DNA from: Rostrohypoxylon terebratum
Lineage: Eukaryota > Ascomycota > Sordariomycetes > Xylariales > Hypoxylaceae
Assembly: GCA_022497145.1 (NCBI GenBank)
Contig: MU385863.1
Location: 62,001-126,000, forward strand
Length of the DNA stretch: 64,000 bases
Direction of reading: 5' to 3'
The notes beneath the pieces were generated by a model that was not told the origin of the DNA, searched no databases, and worked only from the letters and a program-made list of their open reading frames with translations. The position numbers and the translations under genes are program-made. This document shows positions 47,625 to 58,914 of this stretch, one piece after another (position 1 is the stretch's first letter; every line of letters begins with the position of its first letter).

Positions 47625-49033
47625 GGTGCCGGGTGTGAGGTGTGGGGTGTGGGGTGTGGGATGTCGAGAGGAACCCGATAAAGGGATGGATTCAAGGTAT
47701 CTCTATGCGGGTTTTGGTGATTGTATCGAGATGTTCAAGTCGATTGAGCGATTGAGATGTAGATGCGTGGTTGTAACGGGAACAAGGGGGAACAGGGTGA
47801 CGCCCGAAAGGTCCTAATCTTAAGGCGACGGGATTGAAAGAAGAGCAAGCTGCTGGGGCGCAGTTCTCGGTGGATATGCGACAGGCGACGAGATGAAGGG
47901 CTATGGCTTTTCGACTGCTTATTGAAAGGGTACGAGGTTACGAGGTTGAGAGGTTGAAAAGTTGAGAGGTCGCGAGGTTCGCGCAGGCTGACTGAGGTGG
48001 TGAGAACCAGGGCCTCAAGCCTGCCTAGCGCATCTAGAGAAAGAGAACCTGATATTAAATCAGGAACGTGGTGTATCTTAATAATTCCCGAAGAAATGCA
48101 GCAAAGAATGAACGGGCGCAGTCTTGTTTACGACTTGCGGCGTGTGAAACTATGCTTTGGCCAACGGTTGTGGGTGATGCGATGGCGAGGGTTGGATGGG
48201 AAGAAAGTTAGTCGCAGCCGCAGATTTCTGATGACGATAAAAAAAAAGGAACAAGGCGCGCGACGCGGCTGGCACTAGTAGCCTGTGAGTAGGTAGGTAC
48301 TAGGTAATATAGGTACCTAGGTACATAGGACCTAGGTATTCAGGTATTGTCAATTGTCCGTCTTAGCGCTAACTTACTGACTGGGAAGTAATATGCCCCA
48401 TTAATTTTCGAGGTTAATACCGTCCTACAGCAGTATTACCTACTACACTGGTAGGTACCTAGTATGAATGTAGTACCTTTAATGTTCTTCAATGTTCTTC
48501 AATGTTGTAAGTACAGACACCTATTAAGCTCCCATCCTCGAACTTTACTAAATACCTACCTAGGCTGTTAGGTAGGTCCCAGCTGCCTACTAGGTAGGTA
48601 GGTCCCTACTATTAACTTACCTTAGTACGAACCTAAACCTACAAGGCAGGTACCTACTTAATATAAGGAAATCCAATAGTAATTCTACGTACCTACTATG
48701 TAGAATGGACTGCCCCACTCCTACCGCTCCAGCTCCTCACCTTCCGTTATGACCGACAAATTATTAAAAAGATTAGCACTGAGTGTATTGTGCCTCTAGG
48801 GAGGTACGGGACTGCTAACCTGCTAACAGGTACTTGTGACCTACTGCGATATCTTGAACTCTTTGCATTGTATTAATGTTCATCACCACTTTTCTTCTTT
48901 TCTCTCTGCCCCTACCCCTACCCCCTATGTAGTCGTCTCTGAATCAAAGACACGTCTATTGACAGCAGCATAGGTATCCTAGGACCTAGGTAGTTTCCGT
49001 CTCCTCCGTCTCCTCCATTTCACATCCATCACC
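47625..49033. promoter_or_regulatory. divergent upstream region of rpb7 and the Mpo1-like gene
   Basis: No gene recognised. GTGTGGG-type tandem repeats lie at about 47632-47662, just upstream of rpb7, and GAGGTT(A/G)-type repeats at about 47934-47980. The right half (48280-48680) is packed with ACCTAGGTA/GTAGGTAC palindromes. CCTCCGTCTCCTCCGTCT pyrimidine tracts lie just 5' of the Mpo1-like start. Confidence 0.5.
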
Positions 49034-49766
49034 ATGACGCTCAACCTCGAAAGACAGCTCATCGTCGTATGTACAGCCCAAGGTAAAAACCAATGCGATT
49101 TCGTAACCAGATGCTGACCAAGAGTCTTTAGTATGGCGTCTACCACCGGAACGAGGCTAATATCGCGTTACATATGATTTGTGTGCCTTTAATTCTATTC
49201 TCTGGCTTTGCATTGGTATATCTAACCTGTCTTACACCTCTGATACTCGTCTCCGTCATTCTCCTTCCCCTTGTTTGAACACTGTTAACAAGCGCAACCA
49301 TTTGTCGCAGGCCGCAAACACGGGCATACTTATTCCTCTCCCCAACGTCTTGACGATACCACACCTCGAACTCAACCTTGGTACATTAGCAGCCTTCATA
49401 TGGGCTGGCTTATACGTCCTCCTTGAACCGGTAGCCGGAACCATTCTAGGTCTGATATGTCTCGGCGCAGCCGCATACACGAACAAGGCCCTCTCCCACG
49501 ATCCCGAGCTGACCAACCGAATTGCCATCTCCGTCCAGGGAACATGTTGGCTTCTTCAATTATTCGGGCACGGCATATTCGACGGTCGAAGGCTGTCTCA
49601 GTTCTTGGGCAACTGGTCCCAAGCTATATTTCTGTCGCCCCTTTTCGTCTGGCTCGAGCTCTTATTCAAGTTCGGCTACCGACGAGAGTTACAAGAACGT
49701 ATTGGAAAGGCCATCCAGGCCGAAAGCGACAAGGAGAAAGAGCGAAAGGCTGGCAAGAATCAATGA
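49034..49766 (+). CDS. Mpo1-like (DUF962) ER membrane dioxygenase
   Basis: Homologous in pattern to yeast Mpo1 (YGL010W), an ER Fe2+-dependent dioxygenase that shortens 2-hydroxy fatty acids in phytosphingosine breakdown. Three exons: 49034-49066, 49132-49215 and 49311-49766, predicting 190 aa, the family length. The signature YGVYHRNEANIALHMICVPL gives His16, Asn21 and His25, and GHGIFDGRRLSQFLGNW supplies a further His near 126. Three to four hydrophobic segments are visible. The first exon encodes only 11 residues; joining the short exons restores the HxxxxN...H motif, so the exon model is well supported. Introns start GTATGT and GTATAT and end TTTAG and CGCAG. The charged C-terminus (ESDKEKERKAGKNQ) is probably cytosolic. 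The exact substrate is inferred from the family. Confidence 0.9.
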
Positions 49767-50510
49767 ACGAGAGTAGTTGATAGAGGAACTTACCTATGAC
49801 GACGACAGTCTTCTATATGGGAAAGAAGGAAGAATGCACAGCGTTGCTAGCGCCATCCATGGATATACCTACTCACTCAATGATGAGATGTTACCTATAA
49901 GGCAGGCTCGGGGGTTAGTTTACCACCTGAGTCGACATCATCCATGTCCATATCCATAGGGAAATAAATGGCTGATGGCATATAGCAAAGCTACGTACAC
50001 AACCGGATTATGTTATGTGAGGGAAGTTGAACGATTCTTCATCTTCGCCACCTTACCCCCGAACTAATACCCTGATATCCTCAACGCGGGTGTATACCTA
50101 TATATACCTATATATATAGAACCAGAGGATTGTTAACCACAAGATATAATCCAGGCTCTTCACCTGAATCAGTACAAAACTATACGGCGAAAAAGTGGAA
50201 CACAGTTATTGAAACAATTTATTTATTTTTATTTTTATTTTTATTTTTATTATTATTATTATATATACATGTCAGCCTTTTGTACTATGTATGTATTGTA
50301 TATATAAGACTATAAACAAGTCTGGTTGAGCTTTGGTCGGATATTAATAAGATCATCAATGGTATGTATATACATAACATACCAACAGTTCCCGTATACC
50401 TACCACTCGCCTTCCTATAAAAACCGAAAACCGAAAACCACACAAAAATTTACTAGGATATAAGGGAGGGGTGCTAGACACGAAGTCAAACGGTGCTAGG
50501 GTCAGGTTGA
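49767..50510. other. convergent intergenic region
   Basis: This is the 3' region of the Mpo1-like gene and of the 394-aa gene. A TTTTTA-type repeat followed by (TTA)n lies at about 50220-50262. No gene was recognised. Confidence 0.5.
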
Positions 50511-51695
50511 TCACCTTCTTTCAGCAGCCGATGCTCTGTTTGTTAACCTCCTCGAATCTTGGCACATGAAACTTAGGTCGCTAACGGGGCTAGATGGTGT
50601 AATTCTCATCCTCTTACGCAAATTTGAGCTTTTCAGCTCTTCCGAGATGCGCCTGTGTTTTTTCTTCTTTGGTGGCGGCTTGGGAGGTCGTTCTGCCTCT
50701 CCGAAGTTCGGGCCCGGGTTCCTGAGAGCGTTCAGATACACTTGATACGCCGGTGGTGGGACAAGGGAGGTAGAAGAAGTTGTTTTAGGTACAGCTGGCA
50801 GGGGTTTACGAGAGATGTCGTGTCGTTTTTGGTCGGAGCAATTGTCTTCGGTACCGCACCACATCCGCGGACCCTGTGGTTTAGGTGGAGGCTTAGGGGG
50901 AAGCTTGGGTGGAGGCTTCGGAGCAGGTGGCGTAGGCAGCCTCTTTCCAACTTCCTTTCGGCGTTGCTGGCGATGGCGATGGTGGTGACCGTGTGCTGAC
51001 AGTGAGCTTGGTGGCACTTGTGGATGCTGCGAGTATTGAACGGCCGAAGGTTTACCTGCAGGGCTACGGCCGCTTTGCTTACAACTACGTTTCGATGGCT
51101 GCTCAGGCTTCTCCTTCTTTTCCCCCTCCTTCATGGGTTTTCGTGGAGATGGTCTGGCAGCGGACGGCTTGTCCAAGCGAGGGGTTCCCTCTGGTGGCGT
51201 CGACTGCACTGCTTGGCAGTCGCACATTTCCCTTGCCAACATCTCGGGATCGCGATACAGGTCAGGTATCCATACGTTATGTGTGGTATGCATTGCTATA
51301 TTTCCGTAATTATTCCTGTATTTGTCGACATACCTCTCTGATCTTGGGGTATGGGGCGTTGGTCTAGCCACAGGCCTACATTTCTCATGAAGTTCTTCGC
51401 AAGGCAGACAAATCTCGCTATCTAGGTTAGGTCGGAAGACTTTGAACGCGCCCTCGCCAACGTGCTTTGCTCGAAGCTGGTCAACGACGACAGTGCATTC
51501 AGGGCAGAAAGGTCTTGGCTCCGGGTAATGGGGGATAACCCGACCGCAATCTTTTCTATTCTTGACATTGCCAAACAGCAGACGACCGAGGAAGGTCTTC
51601 GCCGTGCTCTGCTGTTTATGGTATGTCGGACAGTGGATGCGCTTTTTTGAGAAGTGACAGCATTCTGTGTATTCTTGGTGCCAGTCGTAACACAT
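50511..51695 (-). CDS. hypothetical Cys- and Pro-rich protein, 394 aa
   Basis: A single intronless frame with a good start (MCYDWHQEYTECCHFSKK). I do not recognise a named domain. The N-terminal 110 residues contain Cys/His clusters, including FCPEC and ICLPCEELHEKC, which look like a structural zinc site; many fungal orphan proteins open in this MCY...C...H style. After about residue 185 the protein is low-complexity: a Lys/Pro region, a His/Arg run (HGHHHRHRQQRRK), a proline-rich array (PPKLPPKPPPKPQGPR) of SH3-ligand type, and another (RPPKPPPKKKKHRR). The Pro/Lys pattern is consistent with a cytoskeletal or signalling adaptor (inference). It is divergent from the orphan gene at 52334, with 638 bp between them. 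Confidence 0.68.
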   Translation of the reverse strand: MCYDWHQEYTECCHFSKKRIHCPTYHKQQSTAKTFLGRLLFGNVKNRKDCGRVIPHYPEPRPFCPECTVVVDQLRAKHVGEGAFKVFRPNLDSEICLPCEELHEKCRPVARPTPHTPRSERYVDKYRNNYGNIAMHTTHNVWIPDLYRDPEMLAREMCDCQAVQSTPPEGTPRLDKPSAARPSPRKPMKEGEKKEKPEQPSKRSCKQSGRSPAGKPSAVQYSQHPQVPPSSLSAHGHHHRHRQQRRKEVGKRLPTPPAPKPPPKLPPKPPPKPQGPRMWCGTEDNCSDQKRHDISRKPLPAVPKTTSSTSLVPPPAYQVYLNALRNPGPNFGEAERPPKPPPKKKKHRRISEELKSSNLRKRMRITPSSPVSDLSFMCQDSRRLTNRASAAERR

Positions 51696-52333
51696 TGTAT
51701 TTTTTTTAAAAAAAAAAGAAATTGGTGGTTAGATTGTAGATTTACGGGCCAACTTTGGCCTCGTGATTCTCAAGCATTGGGGGGGGGGAGGGATTACCTC
51801 TTCAATTACAATATACGTCAAGATGCAGGATGGATAAAAATGTTTTTATTGGTTTCGCCCGCATATTCCTGCACGGATAGGCAACACAATCCTTAAGTAC
51901 AACAAACATTAAAAACGTCGGCGAAGACCCTTCGAGAACATGCTTGTCAATAATATTCACCAAGAAACAATAAAGGTCATTGTCAAGATTCTCTTTGAGT
52001 CGAACAAGCTGCCAGAGGGATAACAATAAACGCTGTTTTGAACAAGGCACTTAAGAAAAGAAAATGAGAATCCTGCTTGTTCTCGTAGGCTCATCGCCGG
52101 GCCATCCTGCATGAGGATAATGGTTGTTATTCTCTTGTTCTTGAACAACAGCATTGTTCACGATCCACGTCTGGATAGACGTATACATATAAGCTGCGTG
52201 TCACGTCGCCTATGTCATAGACTTCCTTTTTGGCATATATCGTTGAAGATCACCATGCTATCTTCTTAGAGGTAGCGCAAATCTGCATAGATATTCGAAA
52301 ACAAAAAAATAAAACTTTACCTGGCTAGGAAAA
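51696..52333. promoter_or_regulatory. shared upstream region of two divergent orphan genes
   Basis: A 638-bp region that must carry both promoters. An A-run lies at about 51709-51718 and a G-run at 51780-51788. No palindromic ACCTAGGT patches and no additional gene were seen. Confidence 0.45.
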
Positions 52334-53317
52334 ATGGGGTGTATGGGTATCTCGAGTCTTCTGAGCAAGACAAGGAAGAAGAAGAAGAGCAAGAAGACAT
52401 CTCCCACGCCAGAAAAGGAGCAGGCAATTTACATTTTCCCCAATATACCACCACAGGTTTACCAGCCCCATGGGCGTCATGAGGTGTACGAAAGACCCCA
52501 AATCCGGCCCCAAATCCGAATGGTAAGAAGTGATTTTGAGGTACCGCAACCTGTCCGTCGTCCTCCGCCCAGGACTGCGCTTAGCGCTGACAGGGACGTT
52601 AGATGTTCGGAACTGCCTCGCCGAGCATCATATGATTCAACCAAGTCCACCACAAGAGATGAACCAGAGCCTTCTACTTCTAACACACTTGCTCAGAACC
52701 GAAAGCCTCAGTTGAATACTGATCGCCAAGAATTTCCACGTGAGTACAACCTTGCGCAAGCAAGGGCACGTCGTGTTGATCTAAACTTCCTCTGGCAAGA
52801 CAAGCGAGACAGTCTGGATGAAGAGTCTATCCTTGCTGCCAAGGGCCAACGTCCAGCTTGCATCAAACCCAGAAGCATGTGTGAGGCGGACTGCCTATGC
52901 ACTCGGTGCCTTGCTCGACTCTTCAGAGAGCACAAGAGACCATCGTTGCAAATCGACGATGTGGATCCGCAATCGAGTTTCTCTAGGGCGTCTCGAATCC
53001 CAGTACCTGCTTTAACTTCACGAAGAGACTCATATTCTTCAAACTCTTCTAGAGCTTCTTCTAGAGCTTCTTCCAAATCTCCTTCCAGAACTCCTGCTCG
53101 AACTCCTTCCGGACTTTCTCCTGCAGCGTCTAGAACCTCTTCTAGAGCATCCTCCAGAAATGGCAGTGCTGTCCGTCTTGGTAAACAAACGTCCAAGTTG
53201 GAGGATCGTGTCAACAAGCTTTTGACAGCCGATGACGCTGATCCCTTCAGACAGGAGAATAGGTCGAGACGTCAAGCTGATGTCAAGTATACAGGAACAT
53301 GGATATTTTATCGGTGA
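52334..53317 (+). CDS. hypothetical Arg/Ser-rich protein, 327 aa
   Basis: A single frame from ATG 52334 (MGCMGISSLLSKTRKKKKSK) to TGA at 53317. Not recognised. The start is short and hydrophobic, with a basic cluster immediately behind it. The centre has a Cys group (CEADCLCTRC, about residue 183). The region 230-280 is built from SRASSRASSKSPSRTPARTP-type units, an RS/SP repeat typical of phosphoregulated, disordered segments. A predicted helix follows (SKLEDRVNKLLTADDADPF). The stop TGA overlaps a donor-like GTGAGC, and a spliced version using a downstream CTAG would add only one residue before a stop, so the end is effectively the same. The RS repeats are encoded by near-repeating DNA (TCTAGAGCTTCTTCTAGAGC type at 53045-53075). 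Confidence 0.65.
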   Translation: MGCMGISSLLSKTRKKKKSKKTSPTPEKEQAIYIFPNIPPQVYQPHGRHEVYERPQIRPQIRMVRSDFEVPQPVRRPPPRTALSADRDVRCSELPRRASYDSTKSTTRDEPEPSTSNTLAQNRKPQLNTDRQEFPREYNLAQARARRVDLNFLWQDKRDSLDEESILAAKGQRPACIKPRSMCEADCLCTRCLARLFREHKRPSLQIDDVDPQSSFSRASRIPVPALTSRRDSYSSNSSRASSRASSKSPSRTPARTPSGLSPAASRTSSRASSRNGSAVRLGKQTSKLEDRVNKLLTADDADPFRQENRSRRQADVKYTGTWIFYR

Positions 53318-53976
53318 GCAATTCTCAAATTTCATCTTCCACTCACCATATCCTCTCTGCTAGTGACTAGCAACTTCTACTCTACTTTGGGACCTGGAAA
53401 AGTTTCGTTTTTGTTTACCACTATCTTTACCTGATACCTTTGTTTTCCAATGGTCTTGTTTTGATCATTGCTTTCAATTTTTAGCACTGGGTAGTAAAAA
53501 TAGACCAAATCTAAGTGACCAAACATCACTTAGATTTGAAGCAAAATCCCAACTTTAAAAATTAAGTAATGGATCACAAAAAAAATAATAAATATGTACA
53601 TGTTTTCAAAACACGTTCGAAGCCTGATCTGTGAAACTATTGGTGATATTATATGTAGCGACTTCGTGAATGAAGAGCGCAGAGTAGAGACATGTCATGA
53701 CCAAATACCTTGCCAACATCCATAATGAATGCAGGAAACTTTGGATTTCCAAGATCGACACAGATCAACACAAGAGATATTTAACTTGATTTATTGAGTG
53801 TACAGTACACTGACGCCATGCAAAATAATTGTGAAGTCCCAAAAGCACAGGGTGCCATCAAGGGCACCATAAACCCTAGAGTTCCCCACAGGGCTCGAAT
53901 ACATCCGGATCACTGTGTGATCTTTATCTGTTTTCTTCCTATCACTATCTTCACCCACCATTACCGCAACTACTTC
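53318..53976. other. convergent intergenic region
   Basis: AT-rich DNA between the 327-aa gene and the 3' end of calnexin. An inverted pair TTGGTC/GACCAAA with repeated TCACTTAGATTTG (53510-53540) is visible. No gene was recognised. Confidence 0.45.
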
Positions 53977-55920
53977 CTACGACTGGCTTCTTGTGTTGCG
54001 CTTGCTAACCTCCGCCTTCACATTCTCAGCACCAGTCGAGACGGCCTCGGCGGTCTTGTCCTTAGCTTCCTTGACCTTCTCCTTGGCATCAGTACCGGCC
54101 TTCTTGGCAGCCGCAGGTGCGCTGCCTCCCATTGTGAAGATACCGATAAGGGAAACAACGAGGACAAGGAAACCGCCAATAGCGGTGGGGACCTCGGGCA
54201 CAAACTTGATAGCCTGGATAGGGTCGTTCGCGGCGATGGTTGTGAACAGATCTAACTTCTCCTTGACGTAGAGAACAGGGTCTTCCAAGAACTTGAGATC
54301 AGAGGGAGATTTGGGCTTGTCGTTAGACTTGGGCTTCTCAGCATCTTCAAGTGCCTTCTCAATGGCAACCTTCTTAAAGAAGGTCTCGTTGGCAAACTTC
54401 TCGGCCTCCTCAATGGAGTGGCCAATGTAGATGTTGTCGAAGAGAATATCGCTTTGCATAGTCCAGAGCTCGAAACCGATCTATATCGACACGTTAGTTA
54501 TGAGTCCCCGAAGAGTTAGATTAACCATTATCACTTACAGCGCCAATGGGCTCGAGGTTGGCAGGGTTCTTGTCCTCGAAGTAGTTGGGGTTGGGAATCT
54601 TGCGGGGGGCCCAAACACCCTTGTAGGCAGGGTTGTCAATGTAAGGCGCAGTCCACTTGCCCTTGTAGTCGGGGTTCTTCTTCATGGGTTTAGTCCAAGG
54701 ACCACATCCAGAAGCATCGGCACACTTGGGGTTAGGGACGGTAGGGGGGATCCAATCACCATCCTCTTCGTCGTCCCAGTCTTCAGGCTTCTGGGCTTCA
54801 GGGTCGGGAACGGTGAGAGGCTCCTCCTCAAGCCAATCCTCAGGCATGGTAGCCTCCTCGTCAACAATCTCAAAGGGAGCATCCTCATCCCAATCCTCAG
54901 GCTTCTTGGCCTCGGGGTCGGGGATACGGGACTCGTCAACCCAATCTTCCGGCTTCTTGTCATCGGGGTCGTCAATCTCCTTCTCAGGATTGACAGCAGG
55001 CGAGAACTGGTCGAAGAAGCTACCGTCGCGAACAGACTCGCCACCCCTCTTGACAGTGAAAGTGTTGTTGGGTTGGATGATCAAAGTGTAGAGCTCGGAG
55101 GTCTTGGAAATGGTGGCCTGAGGAGCAGCCATCAGGTGCTTCTCTTCATATTCACCAGTCTTGGGGTTTTTGTGGTTGAAGATGAAGTGGACTTTGTTGG
55201 TAGCGCCACACTTGTCGGGGCCGAACATGATGACGTACGGCGTGGCATTGCTGAACTCATCCTGGTGGAGAGCCTTGGTGTCTCGGAGGAGCTTCAGGTA
55301 AGCGCCACCGCACTCAAGTCCCTCTAGGGGCAAAGCGTTAGAATTATGATATCACGGTGACATATAGGTTAATTGACTTACTTTGAAGCTTCACCTCGTA
55401 TTGAACGACCAAGGTCTTGCCCTTAGGATCGATCTTCTTGGGAAACTTGGCAGAGATGGCATGGTGGGCAGCGGGATTCTTGACGACGAGACCCTTGTCG
55501 CCCTCGATGCCCTTGAACTTGTAAGGCTCCTCGACCGCCCACTCACCAACGTAAGCCCACTCCTCCTCTTGACCCTTCGTGTCTTTCTTGGCGTGAGAGG
55601 GCTTCCATCGCAACTCCCAGTCATCGGTGAATTGCTCTAGGAAAGGAGCTTTTATGGTAGTAGGCTGGAGAGGCAAAGCATTAGCTAGTGTTTAGTTGTA
55701 GAGGTAGAGATAGAGGTAAATGTAGATGTAGAGGTAGATCGACGACATCACCAATTGAATAAAATAAACCACCAATTTATAATTTCAATATACTTACAGT
55801 GAAGGTGGGCACCTGAACACCGGCGGACGAGGATGCTTTGGCGTTATCAACCTTGGAGGCATCATCGGCATAGACACCGGTGGCCAAGAAGGCAGCTGCA
55901 ACAGCAGAGTTGAGCTTCAT
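53977..55920 (-). CDS. clxA: calnexin, ER lectin chaperone
   Basis: Calnexin holds monoglucosylated glycoproteins during folding in the ER. Four exons: 55920-55798, 55664-55382, 55323-54539 and 54480-53977, predicting 564 aa. A signal peptide (about 1-19, MKLNSAVAAAFLATGVYA) leads into the lectin domain, with YEVKLQ-KGLECGGAYLKLL restored at the exon 2/3 junction. The P-domain arm has four type-1 repeats (KKPEDWV, KKPEDWD, TMPEDWL, QKPEDWD) and type-2 repeats (GPWTKPMKKNPDYKGKW, NPAYKGVWAPRKIPNPNY). A membrane segment lies near 495-517 (AIGGFLVLVVSLIGIFTMGG), and a cytosolic Lys/Ala/Glu-rich tail ends KRNTRSQS. The introns are phase 0, 1 and 0. Intron 1 holds a TAGAGG-type hexamer tract. With the GH47 mannosidase elsewhere in the window it belongs to ER glycoprotein quality control, but the two genes are about 37 kb apart. 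Confidence 0.96.
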
Positions 55921-57629
55921 GATGAAAAGCTAGCAATGCTTTGCAATGCTTTGCTTTTGCTTTGATCTCTTGCTTGTCTCTCTTGATCTCTTCCGTCTGA
56001 CGGAGTTGAATGGAGAGTGTGGTTGAGAAAGAACTCCCAGAGCTCGACGAGAAAAAAAAATAAGAAGGAAAAGATGGTCTCGGAAAGAAGCAATTGCAAA
56101 TGCTCGTCGTGAACTTTTAATTATTGGCCGAACCTTCCAAGTCAAACGTGGCCTAAAGTCAGTACGTACCTTTTTTCGGCGAGCTGGCTCCGTCCTTTGA
56201 TTGGCTAGAAGCTTGGGATCAGAAAAAAAATGGTAGGTACATACCTAGCCTAGGTCGCCTAGGTCTAAAGGGTACATCAGAGTGCGGGGATGTGGATGGA
56301 ATCTCTAGGAAATCTTTCAGCTCCAAGGCTGTCCTTTGAACTTTCCCTGAAATAGGTACCTAGGTCTGAGATATTATTGGCTGGAGCTCTGAAGGTCAGA
56401 CCATGCCACAACTGAGCCTTCAACTTCACTGAGTGTTTTTACTAATACATATGTAGATGCTATCAATAAGATAATAGCACTATGTATTGTTAAAATACCA
56501 TCCTGATGTCTTTACCTTGTACCTAGTAGTAGTAGGTAGTATGGGTAGGTAGAGTTTATAAATACCTGCTATGACAAGTACCTAGTACCACCGCTCAGTG
56601 ATTCGAGTATGAGTGATGAAATCTGTCAACAAGCTCTCTACCTAGTACTATGTAAGTATCACACAGGTAGTGCTACGTCGTACTAATTACCTATTTATGC
56701 TATGTTTTCGGTGTGTTCGAATACCTACCTACCTAGTACCTAGGTATAGGTAGGTAGATAGGTACCTATAATGTATTGTACAATACATAGTATGTCCTAC
56801 TACTGTAGTACTGGTAAATTTTATCCCTGGACGACGTTCAATGCGATGGTTCGAGCAAGTAAAAGTTGTGTGTAGTTTGCCCGAGAGGCACCTAGTACTT
56901 ACATCATTAATGCATTCAAGGTTTTCTACTACTCAAAAGGTGAATACTAATACTACCTAATACTACCTAATACCTACCTAAGACCTAGGTCCTAGGTCCT
57001 AAGTAGATACAATAAAATATCCATAATTGACCTTATTTAATTAGGTATGAAGCTACATTAAAAATGAACATCGTTGTTTCTTATATTTATTAATACATAT
57101 GTATTAACTTAACTGCCGTTCTGATAACCAAAAGAATGCACACGTGGGAATAACTAATGTTATCATACATGTACACGCTACACATACATGTACGTAGTAG
57201 GAGTATACAGCTGTAATCAATACATGTACTACTACTAGGTGCTATCAGGTACCTACCTAAGGTCCTAAGTAGGCACATGTGCGTACACTCCACCTGGCAG
57301 GCTCACTCTGGGCAGCTTGCGTGCTCTGCTAAGTGGGGAATAAGATTTGGGTTATTATGATACTTGACTACTTGACTTTAGCCTCATTAACTTTTTATCT
57401 GTTAATAAATCAAGTTGTTTTTCCCTCCCAGTCAATTTCCTTTTACTATATACATTTCCCCCCTCCTCTCCGAAAAGGCCACTCTGGCCTCATCTTATTA
57501 ATCTGTTGTAACATACCTGCATACCCAGCTAACATAGGACCTACGTATAGCTCTGCTATACAAGAGAACTTTCAATTAAAGTGAAGGGGGGGTAAAAGGA
57601 AGGGAAAAAAAAGGAAAAGAAGAGGAAAA
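55921..57629. promoter_or_regulatory. divergent upstream region of calnexin and the mde1 gene
   Basis: No gene recognised. The calnexin-proximal part has GCTTTGCAAT repeats in the leader (55930-55970). Palindromic ACCTAGGT/GTAGGTAC units are dense at 56220-56280, 56510-56800, 56960-57005 and 57230-57280. I looked for an unfolded-protein-response element and could not assign one with confidence. Confidence 0.5.
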
Positions 57630-58619
57630 ATGAGTGACGACCATTACATAAACTCGGACGACCCCGACCACCCGGCTAACCTCATCCCATCCCTATGCGC
57701 CAAATTTTGGACCCTGGGTTGGGTTACAGGTACGGGAGGAGGATGCTCTATTCGCAACGAGTAAGGCCTCACCTATGTCTCTTTTGCTGTGGCTTAATCG
57801 GGAAACCCCAACTGGCCAGCATATTAATCATTCATCTTTCATTATTCATGTCGAAATTTTTTGCACTCATTCCTTATCCCTCATTTTCGGTCATGTAGCT
57901 ATTATGCGTATAAATAAAGGCTCTTTTTCTCATACTCCGTTTTCTAGTGACCTGGTATATATCGCACCATCTGGCGTCCAGAAGGAGCTTATGAAGCACA
58001 CTGATATTTATGTGCTGGCCCTGTCTAAGCAGACGGATCTCAAGAATCGCGTCTACTTGCGCTCTCCACCTTGCGGCAGACCTTCGCAATGCACACCGCT
58101 GTTCCTGGCTGCCTTCACCAAACGGGGAGCCGGCTGTTGTATCCATACGCATTCGCATTGGGCTGTGCTGGTCACCTTGCTCCTTGAGACCCAGGGCCCC
58201 GGCAAGGACAAGCTGTTCGAGATCAACAACATCGAGCAGATCAAGGGCTTTGGCAAGGGCTTTCAGAAGCAGGGTAACTTAGGTTATCATGACACGCTCC
58301 GCATTCCGGTGATCGAGAACACGGCCCACGAGGAAGATCTTACCGAGTTTCTAGAAGAAGCTATGGAGAAGTACCCGGATACCTATGCGGTCCTGGTCCG
58401 TAGGCACGGAGTCTACGTCTGGGGCGATAGTGTCCACAAAGCAAAGACCATGTGTGAAAGGTAAATCCCACCCCGCCGCAGATCAATGGGGATGACTTAT
58501 CTGATCATGATCATTTCGACAGCCTCGACTATCTTTTCCAACTAGCGGTGGAGATGAAACAGCTGGGTTTGCCTTGGCTGAGCGACGTGCCAGTAGTTAT
58601 GCCAACCTCGCAACGGTAA
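57630..58619 (+). CDS. mde1: methylthioribulose-1-phosphate dehydratase (MDE1)
   Basis: This is the dehydratase step of the methionine salvage pathway (class II aldolase fold, cytosolic, Zn2+-dependent). Three exons: 57630-57760, 57948-58460 and 58523-58619, predicting 246 aa. Landmarks are LCAKFWTLGWVTGTGGGCSI, DLVYIAPSGVQKE (restored by splicing of the 187-bp intron 1), the metal-binding HTHSHW near residues 109-114, GYHDTLRIPVIENTAHEEDL and VRRHGVYVWGD with a further metal His near 194. The C-terminus LPWLSDVPVV is typical of fungal orthologues. Intron 1 (GTAAGG donor) is longer than most here. Intron 2 is 62 bp (GTAAAT). A purine-rich leader (AAGGAAAAGAAGAGGAAAAA) ends at the start codon. 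Confidence 0.94.
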
Positions 58620-58914
58620 TTTATGAACCGATTATGACACAGATGTGATGCATACAGCTACGTACACAATATTCACTAGGTAGTGATAAAAGGCAAGTTG
58701 AACATCAATAGCAGATTTGCATTCGCGTGTATGTAGCGTGATTACATATCCAAATAACATCGACGTCTCAAGGGACTAGTAAAGCTTTTCCTATTCATCC
58801 CGCTTTTGCGCCCGCTATTAAAAATGGCGTCCAATAGAGCATTATGATACTGTTACCGATTCCATCCCATTTTCCCCGCGGCGTGCATACTCATCACCTA
58901 GCCAGCAACCCCGC

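Noticed and set aside
52334..52354. N-myristoylation signal in the 327-aa protein (MGCMGIS)
   Set aside because: Gly2 and Cys3 look suggestive, but the residue expected to be small or Ser/Thr at position 6 is Ile, so the motif is not met.
53977..55920. An ER quality-control gene cluster made of calnexin, GH47 mannosidase and VPS10
   Set aside because: The genes are spread over about 40 kb among unrelated genes and on different strands; co-location is likely chance.
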